DNA of 64,000 nucleotides from Tenrec ecaudatus (lineage: Eukaryota; Chordata; Mammalia; Afrosoricida; Tenrecidae), in assembly GCF_050624435.1 (NCBI RefSeq), contig NC_134545.1, forward strand, positions 85,464,063-85,528,062, in the 5' to 3' direction. Both the position numbers and the translations under genes were made by a program. The stretch's first letter is position 1. Every line of letters begins with the position of its first letter. Shown one piece after another: positions 1-12,179 of the stretch. Under the pieces are notes generated by a model. That model saw only the letters and a program-made list of their open reading frames with translations. It did no database searches and had not been told where the DNA came from.

Positions 1-87
1 AACTGCAACAACTGGCAGCTGGGGAGACTGGGGGGCGGCCTGGGGGGGAAGCCTTCAGAAAGAGGAAGGTGGAGTATGGAGGAGCAG

Positions 88-278
88 GGCCCTGGTGGCG
101 TCCTGGTTAAGCATTGGACTGTGATCCACATGGTGGGCAGTTCAAAACCACCAGCAGCTCCCTGGGGAAAAGACTGTGCTTTCTATCCTCGCCAACATTA
201 TAGTCTTGGAAACTGGGGGGGGGGGGGGGGGGAAGGCATCTAGTGATGAGTCAGCATTGACTCAACAGAAGTGAGAGG
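88..278 (+). repeat. Afrotherian tRNA-derived SINE
   Basis: It opens with CCCTGGTGGCGTCCTGGTTA and has the box-B-like GGGCAGTTCAAAACC, then the common body. An 18-base G run at 215-232 expanded inside it. Confidence 0.8.
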
Positions 279-733
279 GATGTTTGGGCAAGGCCCCTGC
301 CCCCTGCTGCAGCTGGCCCCAACGCTTCCGGTGTCCCCAACTCTGAGGCCTGCAGCCCATCAGCCACTGTCACTTCCTCCACATTGGCATCTGTCCGCTG
401 AATGAAGTAAGACCGACTTTCCCCAAGGTTGCTGCCTGCCAGCTGTGCCATCTTGCCAGCCCGTGTCCTCGGTTGTACAACTGAACTAAGGACACGTGTT
501 TTGCAAGGGTTCGGTGAGGACCAGGACAGTGCGGGCCCTGGGCGTGCCGAGCACATAGTGAGTGCCCAGTGAACCAGAGGGATGTCACAGTTGTGGTCTG
601 TGACCAAGAAGCACATCTGACGACGTGGAGCCAAGGCTACTGACGAGGCCCAGTGATGTTCAGCCAGCAAACTTGCCTCTCTGAGACCGTTTCCCTCTGT
701 GAAAAATGATCACGGCAGTCATCCTAGCCCATG

Positions 734-930
734 CTTCCTAGTGGTTATGCACACGGCGGCTCACTGTGAGATCAGCGGTCTGAAACCACCAGCTGCTCTG
801 GGGAGAAAGAGGAGGTTTCTACTCCCATAAAGACTTGCAGTCTCAGAAACCCACAGGGGCAGTTCGACTCCACCCGCTAGGGCGCCACGAGTCAGCATCA
901 ACTCGAAGGTAGGGAGTTGAGTTAAATTGA
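734..930 (+). repeat. Afrotherian tRNA-derived SINE
   Basis: It shares the body TTTCTACTCCCATAAAGA and CAGAAACCCACAGGGGCAG with other copies, and ends in a degraded form of the family's GTCGGCATCGACTCGA tail. Confidence 0.8.
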
Positions 931-2059
931 AATGCTTCCAAAAGTTGAGCAGATTAATGAGTATATGTGAACGTTCTTGCATTTTTTCCCTCAGGAACAG
1001 GTAGATATTTACATTTGAGTTTAGAAACTAAAGTTCATGTAGTTATTATATTTTTTTTAAAAAATCCTTGGAAATGCCTCATCCCTGCCTTTTGGGGTTT
1101 GATGGACAACTGCCGTTCTCTTCAACTTTGAGAGGTGCCTTTGTGCTTTCTGACCCAGGAAACAGCCTGTCCAATGCCACGACCCCCTCCCCACCTTTGG
1201 TCAAGACATTAATGGATTCTTGTTCCTTGAAAATCCAGATAAAATGTAAACCTGCGAAGCAGACAGGACACTTCTGACCCTTGTCCCTAGACCCCAGCCT
1301 AAGATGTGTTCTGTGCTGCCCTCCTGCAGCCGCCAGGACCTCATTTGTGATTGGCCGGGAAGAGAACTCTGACCTGGCTCAGAGGTGGGAGGGAGGGCCC
1401 GGAATAGCCCGGGAGCAGCAAGGCTAAATGCATGAGGAAATCAAGTCTTTTCGTTGAGGATTCAATGACATTTAAAACCCGATCGCAGAAATCATTGACA
1501 TTGTGAAGTGTCCCACTGAGGGCGACCCATGAACAAGAGGGGAAAGGTTGGGGGGACCTGCGCCTCCTTTATGCCTGCTGGCCGGAGGGAGAGAGCTCCC
1601 TGTGGTGGCCGCTGTATTGTGAGTGACTTTACATCTTCCAGCTCCGCTTGGGGCAGTGTTCGGTGGTGATCGATAGGGTGTTCATTGGCTACTTTCTAAA
1701 AATAGATCATCAGACCCTTCTTCCTAGCTTGTCTGGAAGCTTCGCTGAAAGTTGTAGACTTCGTTCGGGTGGCCCTGCCGATCTTTAAAACACCAGCCGC
1801 AACCCTTCCGGCTGCACAGGAACATGGGAACTGACAGGGGGTTGGGAAGACCAAGTAACCTCAGGTCCATGAAAGCTTTTTGTTAAGAGCTAAGCAAACA
1901 GGACACAGTCAGGGGCAAAGACAATAAGAGCCTTTGTTCCCCTTGAAAGAATAATATGCGTCAAAGTTGTAACTCAGCAATTTGTTTAATTTAAGCCATT
2001 TATTTATATCCTGCCTTTCCAAAAAAGATGTGTGATCACTTGCTCTCCTTGAGAACCTG

Positions 2060-2185
2060 GAATGGGGTCTGGGTCTGAGAGTCTTACTACCTAACCATGA
2101 CCTTGGGCAAGTCACAGCCCCTCCTCTCTGTCTTCAAGGTAGTTTTCCTGACTGTGAAAGGGAAATTAGGGACCAGGAATCCCCT
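2060..2185 (+). repeat. MIR SINE fragment
   Basis: The mammal-wide MIR core is seen as CTAACCATGACCTTGGGCAA, then CAAGTCACAG and a GTAAAATGGG-like segment decayed to GTGAAAGGGAAATTAGGG. Confidence 0.6.
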
Positions 2186-2209
2186 AATCGCTGTGGACAG
2201 CGTCTAGAG

Positions 2210-2398
2210 CAGTGGTTCTCAACCTTCCGAATGCCCAGACCCTTTCATACAGTTCCTCATGTTGTGGTGACCCCCCAACACATGATTTTCATTGCTACTT
2301 CATAGATGTCATTTTGCTACTGTTATGAATCCGGCGACAAATGTGAAAGGGTCGTTTGGGCCCCAAAGGGGTCGCGACCCACGAGTTGAGAACCACTG
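2210..2398. mobile_element. SPIN-like non-autonomous hAT transposon (189 bp)
   Basis: The ends are inverted: CAGTGGTTCTCAACCTTCC on the left and GAGTTGAGAACCACTG on the right. Internal landmarks GACCCTTTCATACAGTTCCT and CATGTTGTGGTGACCCCC match the SPIN (Space Invader) consensus as I remember it. The flanks are GTCTAGAG (2202-2209) and GCCTACCG (2399-2406), a decayed 8-bp target duplication with 5 of 8 identical, as expected of hAT. There is no transposase. SPIN elements entered several tetrapod lineages, including tenrec, by horizontal transfer. Confidence 0.85.
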
Positions 2399-3507
2399 GC
2401 CTACCGGCACCCTGCACAAGTCCCAGAGATTGTAGCCTCAGTTTAAGAAGGGTGCAGAGCAGAAAGTGGGGGTTTCTGGAAGGGAGCCCATATCTTTGAT
2501 AGGGCCAAGCAGTCCTCAGCTGAGCCCCCTAAGTTTGGCACCCAAACGGCTGAGTGGCATGTTTGGAGGACAGATTCTGAAGTCAGACAGATCTGCCTTC
2601 CAATTCTGACTGTATCTGCTACACTGCCTGGCTTTGGGAAAGCTCCTTATCTCTAAAATGAATCTAACCGTGGCTCTGTCCGGTGGGTGTCCGGAAGCCT
2701 GGATGAGCTTGCCCGGGCAGCAGTGGCACATCAGCACCAGCTCTTGGTACTTGCGAGCAGCAGCGAGTAGAGTAGAATCCTCCCAGTCCCTTCCTCCCTC
2801 CCTCTGCGGGGTCTTACTATGCCTCCGGGGACCATGTTTTCCAACTCCAGTTCCTAAACGTGGTCTGCTTGTGGGCCCAGGACCTCCAGCCACATGTTCC
2901 CACCCTCTTCTTGGACTCCCTCGTTGGTTACCTCTAGAGGTGAGGTCAAGGGCAGCCTTCTGCTTGTTTTTTTTTGTTTGTTTGTTTGTTTTGTTTTTTT
3001 TTTTAGAAAGGGCTCTCTCTAAAACCAGCTCCTCCTCACTGACAGGCAGACCCATTTTATCCCGGCTGTCCTCTCTGTGGCCGGGGTCGAGGGGCAGGGG
3101 GGGCAAGAGTCAAGGCCGTCTCTAGGCCTGGTTCCCACGCAGCCTGGGCCACCTGTTGTGGGTGGCCGTTCTGCAGCTGCACGGGTTAAGTTCTGCACAT
3201 ACTTGGGAACCGAGTGTTCTCTGTCCTCTGGGCGGGGCGCCATGGGTGGGCATGGTGGTATGGCTGACAGAGGAGAACGCCTCTTGGGAGCAGGGCTGAT
3301 GTGATCAGAAGGTCACCAGCAGGGAGGTGAACAGAGACCTCTTTAAAGTGGGTATCATCTCACCAGTGGCTGTGGCAGGTGTTTCCATATCCTCTGGGGC
3401 CAGAGAGGCGTCAGCCTGGTCTTCCCATGACTAGGCATCCTGAGCTGCCAGGCCAGTTAGTGAGTGGCCAGTCCAGAGAGAGCCTTTGCTCAGGGCTTTG
3501 GCTTTGA

Positions 3508-4185
3508 ATACCACCTGTGTTATTGTTTTGAGTCATAGCAACCTTACGTACAACAAAAGGAAACACTGCCTGGTCTTAAGCCAGCCTAACAATTGTTGTT
3601 AAGGTTTGAACCCCCTGATGCAGCCACTGTGTCAGTCCATCTTGTCGAAGGTCCTCTTCGCTTTCACTGCCCCCCGCTTTCCCAAGCATGAGGTCCTCCT
3701 CCAGGGACTGGTCTTTCTGGACAACATGTCCAAAGCACGTGAGATGAAGTCTCGCCTTGCTGGCCTCTAAGGAGCATTCTGGCTGTACATCTTCCAAGAC
3801 AGTGTTGTTTTCCTTTGGGCAGTCAGTGGTACTTTCAATGTCCTTCACCAACACCATAATTCAAATGCATCTATTCTGCTTTGGTCTTCCTTAATCAATG
3901 TCCAGCTTTCACATGCATAGGAGGGATTGAAAATACCACGGCTTGGGTCAGGCACCCCTTTGTCAAAGTAACATTCTTGCTTTTCAACACTTTCAAGAGG
4001 TCTTGTGCAGCAGATTTACCCAATTCAATGCATTGTGTGGTCTCTTGACTGCTGCTTTTCCATGAACATTGATGGTGGATCTAAGCAAGATGGAGTCCTT
4101 GACAACTTCAGTCTTTTCTCCGTCCATCGTGATATTACCTACTGGTCCACTTGTGAGGATTCTGCCACCCAGGAGATCTTATTTA
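3508..4185 (-). repeat. RTE/BovB-type LINE fragment (3' part)
   Basis: Read on the minus strand this resembles the C-terminus of an afrotherian RTE reverse transcriptase, with HLTCFGHVVQKDQSLEEDLM and then LGKAGGSE, comparable to the WFGHV...SLEKTLMLGK motif of BovB/RTE elements. Stop codons and frameshifts show it is dead. Confidence 0.8.
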
Positions 4186-4609
4186 TGTCCCCGTCCAGTC
4201 ACTCACTCACTACTGAGGGCCTACACCTAGCTCCATGCTGATGCTCTAGCTGCACCAGTCATGGACATCAGTCCTGAGTCCTATCCACAGGGGCCTAGCT
4301 CCTCGGTATACAGATCCTGGCAAGCAGTGATCCCTGGGATGGCTACTATCTAATCACTCACCCACTTGCCACCCCTGCTCACTCTGAGCCTGGATCAAAG
4401 CCTGCTGCTGCCCCCACCTCTATTTTCAGAGGACCCTTCAATAGCTGGGCCTAGCAGCAGCCCACTTCCAGCCCTCTCCAGTACTGTGACCTCGTAGACC
4501 CTGTCCTGGGCCTTTGGGAAGCCCCACTTTGCCCTCTGCCCTGTGGAAGAGCTCAGGCGCTCTCCAGATGGTCAGCATTGTCCACTGCTTCGTCTCTCGT
4601 CCTTTTGTG

Positions 4610-5350
4610 GTCTCTTCTTCCAGGTTCGTCTCTTTTCCATCTCTTCGCCTCCCGCTCTGATGTTTCTCCCTTTCTTCCCCTTCCCCTCAGCCAGCCCAGC
4701 CAGCTCCCCTTAGCTGGGACTCCAGGCTTCACCCCAGCAACCAGGCTGAGGCTCGGCTCCTTTATTCTCTGGGGCAAGTAACTTCCCTCAGCCAGTGCTG
4801 CCTAGGCCCCTGTGGGGCAGGCTGGTCCCTTTTCCCTCCCCCTCTTCCTGGAGCTTCTCCTCCTTGGCATGGTCGGTCCTTCTGACCTCTCCCAGCCAGC
4901 GTTCCTCATTCCCTTTCTGTCCTTTCTTCCTCGCTTCCTTCTCGGACATGCCTCTTTTCCTCTGGAGAGAGCCCACCCCTCAGAGGGGGTGGTACAGGGG
5001 CCAGGGGGCCTGCCTCATTGCTCTCACCAGAATGCCACTCCCCTCTCCTGCCCCCCTAACTTTCTTGGTGCTCCTCCAGCCATTCAGCATTCCTGCCACC
5101 CTCCCCTCCTCTTCCTCTCCTTCCTTCTCCTCTAGGGAGTCTCCTCCAGCCTTCTCAGGGTCCAGGTCAGGCTCCCACCTGCTCCTCTAGTACCTTCTTT
5201 CTCCCCCTCCCCCCCCCCTCCTCCTCCTCTTCCTCCCATCTCCTGTGTCCACCTCCCACCTCCCCTCCCACTGCTTCTCCCAGGAGCTGACTTCCTTTGA
5301 CTTTTTCCTCCCTTCCTTCCCCCCCTCTCTCCCTGGCTGCCTCTGTAACC
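4610..5350. repeat. Pyrimidine-rich tract (+ strand C/T)
   Basis: About 740 bp are dominated by C and T on the + strand, densest at 5100-5340 (CCCTCCTCCT-type and CTTCC runs). There is no strict repeat unit and no coding signal. Confidence 0.7.
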
Positions 5351-5429
5351 TGTCTTACCAGCAGGGCCCGAGCGTACAAAAAAATAAATAAATAAAAAGG
5401 TCAGCGAGTGGAGGGAGCAGCAATAACCC

Positions 5430-5710
5430 CTAAAACAGTACTATCAGTGGAACATGATTGATCAATTGAATTCCATAGCGGCTGAAAAATGTGGGATTAA
5501 GTAGTGTATTATACGCACAATGAGTTGAGGCATGATGTTCATTTCAAGTTCATTTCGCCGGCCTCTGCCACCAGATCAGGCAATCAATAGGGGCAGCAGA
5601 TATCATATATCACCTCTCTGCGGGCTGGGGAGAGAGCGCCATAATCTCTCGCAAATTTAGAGTGACAGATTTGTCAAGATCTGAAGGGCCCCTGAATAAA
5701 TGAAGGGAAA
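5430..5710. promoter_or_regulatory. Candidate conserved non-coding element (PAX2 intron)
   Basis: This AT-rich island lies in otherwise GC-rich intron and carries TGATTGAT (5455-5462, PBX/HOX type), GGGATTAA (5493-5500, OTX/bicoid type) and CAATCAATAG. It lacks repeat features. Enhancer function is inference. Confidence 0.4.
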
Positions 5711-5757
5711 GAGACTCCTCCAGCCAGTGACCTGAGGACAAAGCTTCAGTTCAGCCC

Positions 5758-5760
<3 letters not shown>

Positions 5761-5804
<44 letters not shown>
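5761..5804. repeat. (CA)22 microsatellite
   Basis: An uninterrupted CA dinucleotide run. Further imperfect CA runs follow at about 5873-5905 and 6356-6381. Confidence 0.95.
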
Positions 5805-5809
<5 letters not shown>

Positions 5810-7593
5810 TCGGGTAAGCCAAGCCTCACACACCAGACATACACAAACCTACACAGGCATGACACAAGTCTTCACACACACACACACACGCACGCACACA
5901 CACACTGTGTGGCCTCATGCTCACAGACAAATGCACATTTTCCTTCCCAGAGTCCCTTTTGGTAACACTGCAATACACCCCCTGCCTCCCTCGCCCCCAA
6001 CAGCAGGGCTCGGCGGACAGGTAGGGAGATGCCAGGAAGTGAGAGGTGGACAGGAGGAACTTGTCCGTGGATACAAGCAGGGGAACTAGGATGGTGGCCC
6101 TCCTGGGGACAGAAGCAGGCCTCTCAGAAACAGGCGAGATGGGCCTCCGTGTCCTGGGTGAACGCACACCTATGTGTACACATGTGTGCATTCTTCCAGT
6201 CCGGCTCTCGATCTGTCACTTACATCCAGAGACACTTAGTTAGCTGGCAGCTTGTATGGGCACAAACATACACACAGAGAATACTTACCCAGGGAACAGA
6301 AACATGCCTCATCCCAGCTCACACACAAGGAGGCGTGAAACAGCCCAGAGGCTTTTACACACAAACACACACACACACACAAATTTTGCTCTCCCACCCA
6401 GGAGAGGAGGGTGTTAGGAGAGTCCTCACTAGGAAGACACACTCCCAAGCCCTGCTAGGGAGGCCAGCGAGGAAGGCTGGCTGCAGGTTGAGGTTAATCA
6501 ATATGTAATATTTTCTATGGTCTCTCGAATGATACTGTACGGTGTTACTGTATATAATGCAATATTGATTATATCATATCATATAATCACCTATAAACTG
6601 ATATATATAACAGTCCCAGAGGAGCACCCTGGGGCCTGCAGCATGGGCTGGCCCCAGGCCCAAGCCTTCCCCCTGGACTTGGAGCGAGAGAAGCCGAGCT
6701 GGGGCTAATAGGCGGCAGTGAGGGGACCCAGCTTTGTGTCATGGGGGGCGGGGAGGGACTCAGCAGAAGCAGCACTGAAAATACCAACAGGCCTGATGCC
6801 GGAAGTTAGAGAGGACAGAGTCATGAGAAGCCGGGTGGGGCGCGGCCTGGGAGAGCAGGGCCCCCTGGAGAGGGCACTAGGGTGGCACAGCAGGGACTAT
6901 TCTTTGTTGTGAAGCCCAATGGAGGACCCAGGTGGCCAAGGTCAGGGGCAGAGGCAGAGAGGGCAGCCAGGACCTGGGGAGCGGCCATAAGGGCCCTGTC
7001 TAGAGTCCCTGTCCTGGCTCCCAGGGCACCTGCTCTCCTCGGCTCTGCCTCTGCCCCAGACTTCCCCTGTGAAGTGCCCGTGCCTTGCATCCAGAGCCCC
7101 TCCTTCTCTGGTGGGGAAGTTAATTACTTCACCCAGGCTCCCTATTACACTCAGCCTTGGAGATTTGATGATTTTCAACCCTTGGAATCAGTGGAACTGA
7201 AATTCATCGTGGAGCCGAGTTCCATTCTCCACAGACTCAGGGATGCTACTCTAGTGACCCAACTTCTCCCTCAGGGAACCCCGACTGGGGGCTGGCGGGG
7301 ATGTCCAGGAGAGACATCTCCTAGGAAGTAGCCTCTGGGAGGCTCCGCCTCTGCCCATGCTTCCTTGACCCCACACTGTGGCAGCTTCCCTCCCGTTCTC
7401 TTCCTCAGCCAGGTCTCTGAGGTACAGCCAGTCCCCCGGGCCAGTCCCCCATCCTAGGCTAGGAGCAAGAGTTCTGAGCCAGGGTGCCAAGCCCTAGGGG
7501 CAGAGAGCCAGGTACCACCCCTTTACCCACTGTGCCACCTCTTAGCCTCTGCTGGCTTGGCACTGATAGTCCAGGTGTCTGTGTGTCCTCCAG

Positions 7594-7769
7594 ATGTATC
7601 TGAGGGCTCCGTCCCCAACGGAGACACCCAGAGTGGCGTGGACAGTTTGCGGAAGCACTTGCGAGCCGACACCTTTACCCAGCAGCAGCTGGAAGCTTTG
7701 GATCGGGTCTTTGAGCGTCCTTCCTATCCTGACGTCTTCCAGGCATCCGAGCACATCAAATCCGAACAG
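7594..7769 (+). CDS. PAX2: PAX2 exon with partial homeodomain (176 nt; exon 7 in the human numbering)
   Basis: PAX2 is a nuclear paired-domain transcription factor needed for kidney, optic, inner ear and midbrain-hindbrain development. This exon encodes [18 protein letters not shown] followed by the truncated homeodomain that marks the PAX2/5/8 subfamily ([20 protein letters not shown] and onward to YPDVFQ), ending HIKSEQ. The acceptor is a pyrimidine tract ending CTCCAG at 7593. The donor CAG|GTAAGG starts at 7770. The exon supplies the last two bases of the Asp codon plus 58 codons and ends in phase 0. It matches PAX2 rather than PAX5 or PAX8 at SEGSVPNG and [11 protein letters not shown]. 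From memory of the human protein, the Thr in NGDTQ is Ser, a conservative change. Confidence 0.97.
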
Positions 7770-7908
7770 GTAAGGAGCCAGGCCTCACCCCTGGGTGCCC
7801 CCAGCAGGGTGTGGGTTTCACACGTGTTGTCAGGAGTGAGGTGTGAACATCCTCTCGCAGGGGCTTCATGATAGAGTTAAGAGCTAGTAAGGTGTGTAGA
7901 AGGTAGAA

Positions 7909-8075
7909 GGGAGCATCGTGGTTACGTACTGGACTGCTAACCACAGGTCAGCCGTTCGAAACTGCCCGTGGGAGAAAGATGGGGCTTTCTCACCCACAGG
8001 TGCAGTTCTGCTCTGCCCTTCAGCGGTCTCTGTGAGTTGGCATGGACTCAGTGGCAGTGAGTTTGTAGGAATTAG
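7909..8075 (+). repeat. Afrotherian tRNA-derived SINE
   Basis: The tRNA-like head (GTGGTTACGTACTGGACTGC, then GGTCAGCCGTTCGAAAC, resembling box B) is followed by the family's body and a tail resembling GGCAGTGAGTTTG. It matches the other SINE copies in this window. Confidence 0.75.
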
Positions 8076-8859
8076 AAATGCTGGGATCTGGGTACATCTT
8101 TTCTTTGCGGGGGTTGGAGGTGGGGGTGGGGGTGTCCCTGTTTCTCCATCCATAGAATGAAGGGATAGAACATAGTGGTCTATCAAGTCCCTTCTGGCTC
8201 GACGACTCTGTGTTGCTGACCCTCGCCCCCACCTTGCCACCTTGCTGTGTCTCTTCACGCACACACGCACCCGCCCCCCAGGGTCGATCCTACAGCAAGT
8301 CCATGCCCCTCTTCTGACTCAGTGTCAGGGCACCCCTGTACCTGCTTCCTGCTCCCAATCTGGCCATCCAACTTAACTGCCACCTATGCAGACCCCACCC
8401 CCCACTTCCTGTAGACGCAGAACACACAGCACTTCATACAATGTACAGAAACATGGCTCCCCAGAGACTTCTCATACAGACATGTCCACACGCTTGCATC
8501 CCACATACACTGACAACCGCCACCCCCTACCCTGTCCTCCCATCGGAGCCCCCTCCATCACATGGGAATGTCCCCAGACCACCAGCCCCACAGACATCCT
8601 GGCATGCCCCGCCCCCACCCATCAGGAGAGCACCCAGGGCCTGGTCCCAAATCCTAGGGCTACCGGCTCATTTCTCTCACCCGGGCCCACATCCACCACC
8701 CAGCTTTGTGCGCAGAGTTCGCCTGCATGTGCACGCACACACCCACACACGCACACACCCACACACGTGCGCTCCCTCGCTCGGGCCGTCCACCAGCGGC
8801 TCCCAGGCTGCGCAAGCACAGCTCAGGCTCCCAGCCACTCGCCTGCCTCCCCGCCCGCC

Positions 8860-9415
8860 CTTTTATTCCATAAGCTGTTTGTCTTCATAAAACAAAAATC
8901 AAAAGTCTTTTTAAGGTGCCCTGAGCCATAAACCAACAAAGGAGGAGCTGGCCAAGGCGGGCGGCTCGGTGCACCCTCCCTGAGTCCCCGGCTGTATTAC
9001 AATGAATAACCTTTATTTACTTTCATTAGACTATTAAACACCAGCACAGTCATTTTTCCCCCTGAAACTCGGAGCAGGGCCCATAAAGCAAATCCGAAGC
9101 CTAATTGAGTTCATTTTAATTTCTCTCCGATCACAGCGAATTACTCTGGTGATAAATCAGGGGGCAGCTTCACCCCCAGTAGAAGGCCTAATTTGCAGCT
9201 AATTACAAAACTGATTTCTACAGGAAGATCAATACGAGAAGGAATTGGAAATGACGAGGCAATCCCGGTCCAGCCGGGGAAAGGAGGGGGCCCTCTGGGG
9301 CGGGGAGGGGGGCCCCAGGAAGCGGAAGGGGAAAAAAACAGACCCGAAAGAGCAGAAAATCAGTTTTAATTTAACGTAATATTAATCAGAGCAACTTTTC
9401 CTGCTTTGTGCCGGC
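8860..9415. promoter_or_regulatory. Candidate conserved non-coding element between PAX2 exons
   Basis: An AT-rich island in GC-rich intron packed with homeodomain-like cores: TTCATTAGAC, CCTAATTGAG, GCCTAATTTGCAGC, CTAATTACAA (TAATTA at 9200-9205) and AATATTAATC. No repeat is recognisable. Position inside PAX2 and motif density suggest a developmental enhancer. Confidence 0.5.
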
Positions 9416-9834
9416 TCCCGCTCAGCCCGGCTCCGGGGTCTGGCTCCTCGGTGGCACAATAAAGAGGCAATCACCCGAGTGTTTCGGGCAGGACACCCTT
9501 TCAGAGTCAATGACTGGCCCCCTCCCACCCTTCTGTTAGCCATGTGGACTCTCCCCCTCCCCAATTTCATACCCCAGTGCACAGGCAGAGAGCGAGGGGC
9601 CCGTGGGGCTGGCTTTGTTGGTTTTTGAAAGAGGGGCACACTCGTACCTGATTCAGCCGGGCAGCAGTGCCAGGCTGGCGGCCCCACTAGGCCTTTCCCC
9701 CACCGCTGCCTCCGCCCGCCCTCATGGCACAGTTGGTCCCTGTGGCCCAGGCTCCCCACCCCTAGCTCGCTGTAGGGAGTCCCCACCCCCCTGCCCTTGG
9801 GGCTGCTTAGGTAAGAGGTGCTTCAGAAACTTAA

Positions 9835-10509
<675 letters not shown>

Positions 10510-11889
10510 TAGAACTTCCGCAGGAGAAAGCAGGGAGCACAGAAGGCAGGCTGGCAAGAGGGGAGCAGGGGTTCCTGGCATCCCACTCACAGGGAGCTCC
10601 CCACGGCTTCTGTGGGACCCACCGTCCCCTCTGCCAGGCCAGCGGGGTGGCTGTGGTTGGCAGGGCCTGCCCAGTTCTGCGGAGGTGTGGGCAACCACCC
10701 CTATACTGGTGGTCTTGCGCTTCCCCGAGAAATCACTGTGCCCAGGCTTGTTCCCCAGGCCAGGCAGGCTCAGACTTGACCCTAGTCCATTGCTGGTGGT
10801 CAAGACCCCCAAGGGCTTAGCCACGTCAGGGGCAGCTCCAGTGGAAGGGGGCTGAGGCGTGGCTCAGGGAAGGCCCGGCTGAGGAAGCCGAGGCCCAGGG
10901 GCTGCAGGCTGTGGAAGGCTCCTGGCACTGCGGAAGCGTTTCGGGCCAGGAAAGTGCCCAAGTGGGAGAGACACACATGGAGGTGTTCTTAAAATTCACC
11001 TAATTATTCTGGAGACACTAAAGCCAATGTGCCGTTTGTTCCCTGGGAGACAGGATGATTGAGAAGGTCTCAGAGGGGATTGGGAGACACTGAGGCGTTA
11101 CCTGCTGAGCGAGGAGCGTGGAGGCGGCCTGGGGACCTAGCAGCGGGGCTGCAGGCAGCAAGCATCACCGTGGTGAGAGGGGAAGTGAGGACAGCCCTCA
11201 CGGAAGGGCAGGAGCCTCGTTACGATATGGGGCTGACCTAAGGGTGTTGAAGCTGTCTATAAGTTAGACAGTAAGAGGACCCCTAGTCCCCACGAAGGGG
11301 GCTTGGGCGAGCCCTGCTGTTAGCTTGGAGAGTATATAGCTGCTTCTAGCATAGAGGGAGTTGAGCTTTGACACGAGGTAGTCATCGTTTGAGTTCGGCA
11401 AAAGTGTTGGAGAACTGGGGTGAGCTTTTTGGTGACAGCCTGGCTTGGGTTCATTGTGTCGCGATGGGGCTGATTATCAAATGACCCACGCAGGCCACTC
11501 TCGGACCTGCTGGATGTTCTGGCCCAAGGCAGAGAGATGGCCCAGGCCAAGCCACGTGCCTTCTGACCTGCTCTGAGGTACAGTGGTCATTTCTCAAAGT
11601 TGGTCTGTCTCACTCAGCTGGCCAATGAGAACCGGACTGTGCTTCCCTGGTCTGTGGCCAAGACTTCCGGCAAGGAGGCTGGGGCTTCCTGGGGGTGGGG
11701 GTAGGGGGCTATGGTTCAGGAGGGTAGGGGTCCTACTGCAGGGGAGACACTGGGCTGGTGCAAGGAAGCTCCTCCACCTTGAGCAACACCCCCCCCTCAC
11801 CCGACTCCCACACACCGCAGCAGCACCACCACCACCCCCCATGGCCCTGGAACTGTCCCAGCTCAGCCCGGGAACATCTCCGACTGATC

Positions 11890-12085
11890 CATCTGGATCC
11901 AAGTGTGAGAAAAGTTCATTTCAGACCCAGCTTGACATTCCCAGGTGGCAAGTTAGCACTAACATCTCAATCTGTATGCGACATTTCAATCAAGCGAAGA
12001 GTAACGAAAGCAGCGCCGTTAACATTCAGAGCTGTTCACCAGTGGTAATGACGGGGAAACTCGCTCCGAAACTGGAAATTACCAA
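11890..12085. promoter_or_regulatory. Candidate conserved non-coding element
   Basis: A low-GC, non-repetitive island with CAGGTGGCAAGTTAGCAC, CATTTCAATCAAGCG and GGAAATTACCAAG, near the start of the 15.8-kb intron. No coding frame is apparent. Confidence 0.35.
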
Positions 12086-12179
12086 GAAGCAAGAAGTGGG
12101 GGGGGGGGCGGGGCCAGGGAAGGGTTGGCCTACACTTAGGCCAAGAGCCAGTGCTGGGTGAATGGGGCCTCACCAAGAA

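Larger units (their letters stand above)
1..7593 (+). other. PAX2: PAX2 intron upstream of the 176-nt exon (partial)
   Basis: This stretch precedes the acceptor at 7591-7593 and is taken as intron because the next exon opens in phase 1, so its first codon needs one base from an upstream exon outside the window. It holds SINEs, a MIR, a SPIN-like element, an RTE fragment, a pyrimidine-rich tract, CA repeats and a candidate conserved element, listed separately. I see no coding exon. The 69-nt cassette exon known just upstream in human PAX2 was looked for and not recognised. The remaining parts, about 930-2050, 2670-3500, 4190-4600 and 6400-7590, look like unique or anciently repetitive intron sequence. 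Confidence 0.85.

Noticed and set aside
2516-3125. Overlapping open frames of 196 and 163 codons on opposite strands
   Set aside because: They span an intronic MIR-like piece and a T-rich low-complexity run, with no splice or domain support.
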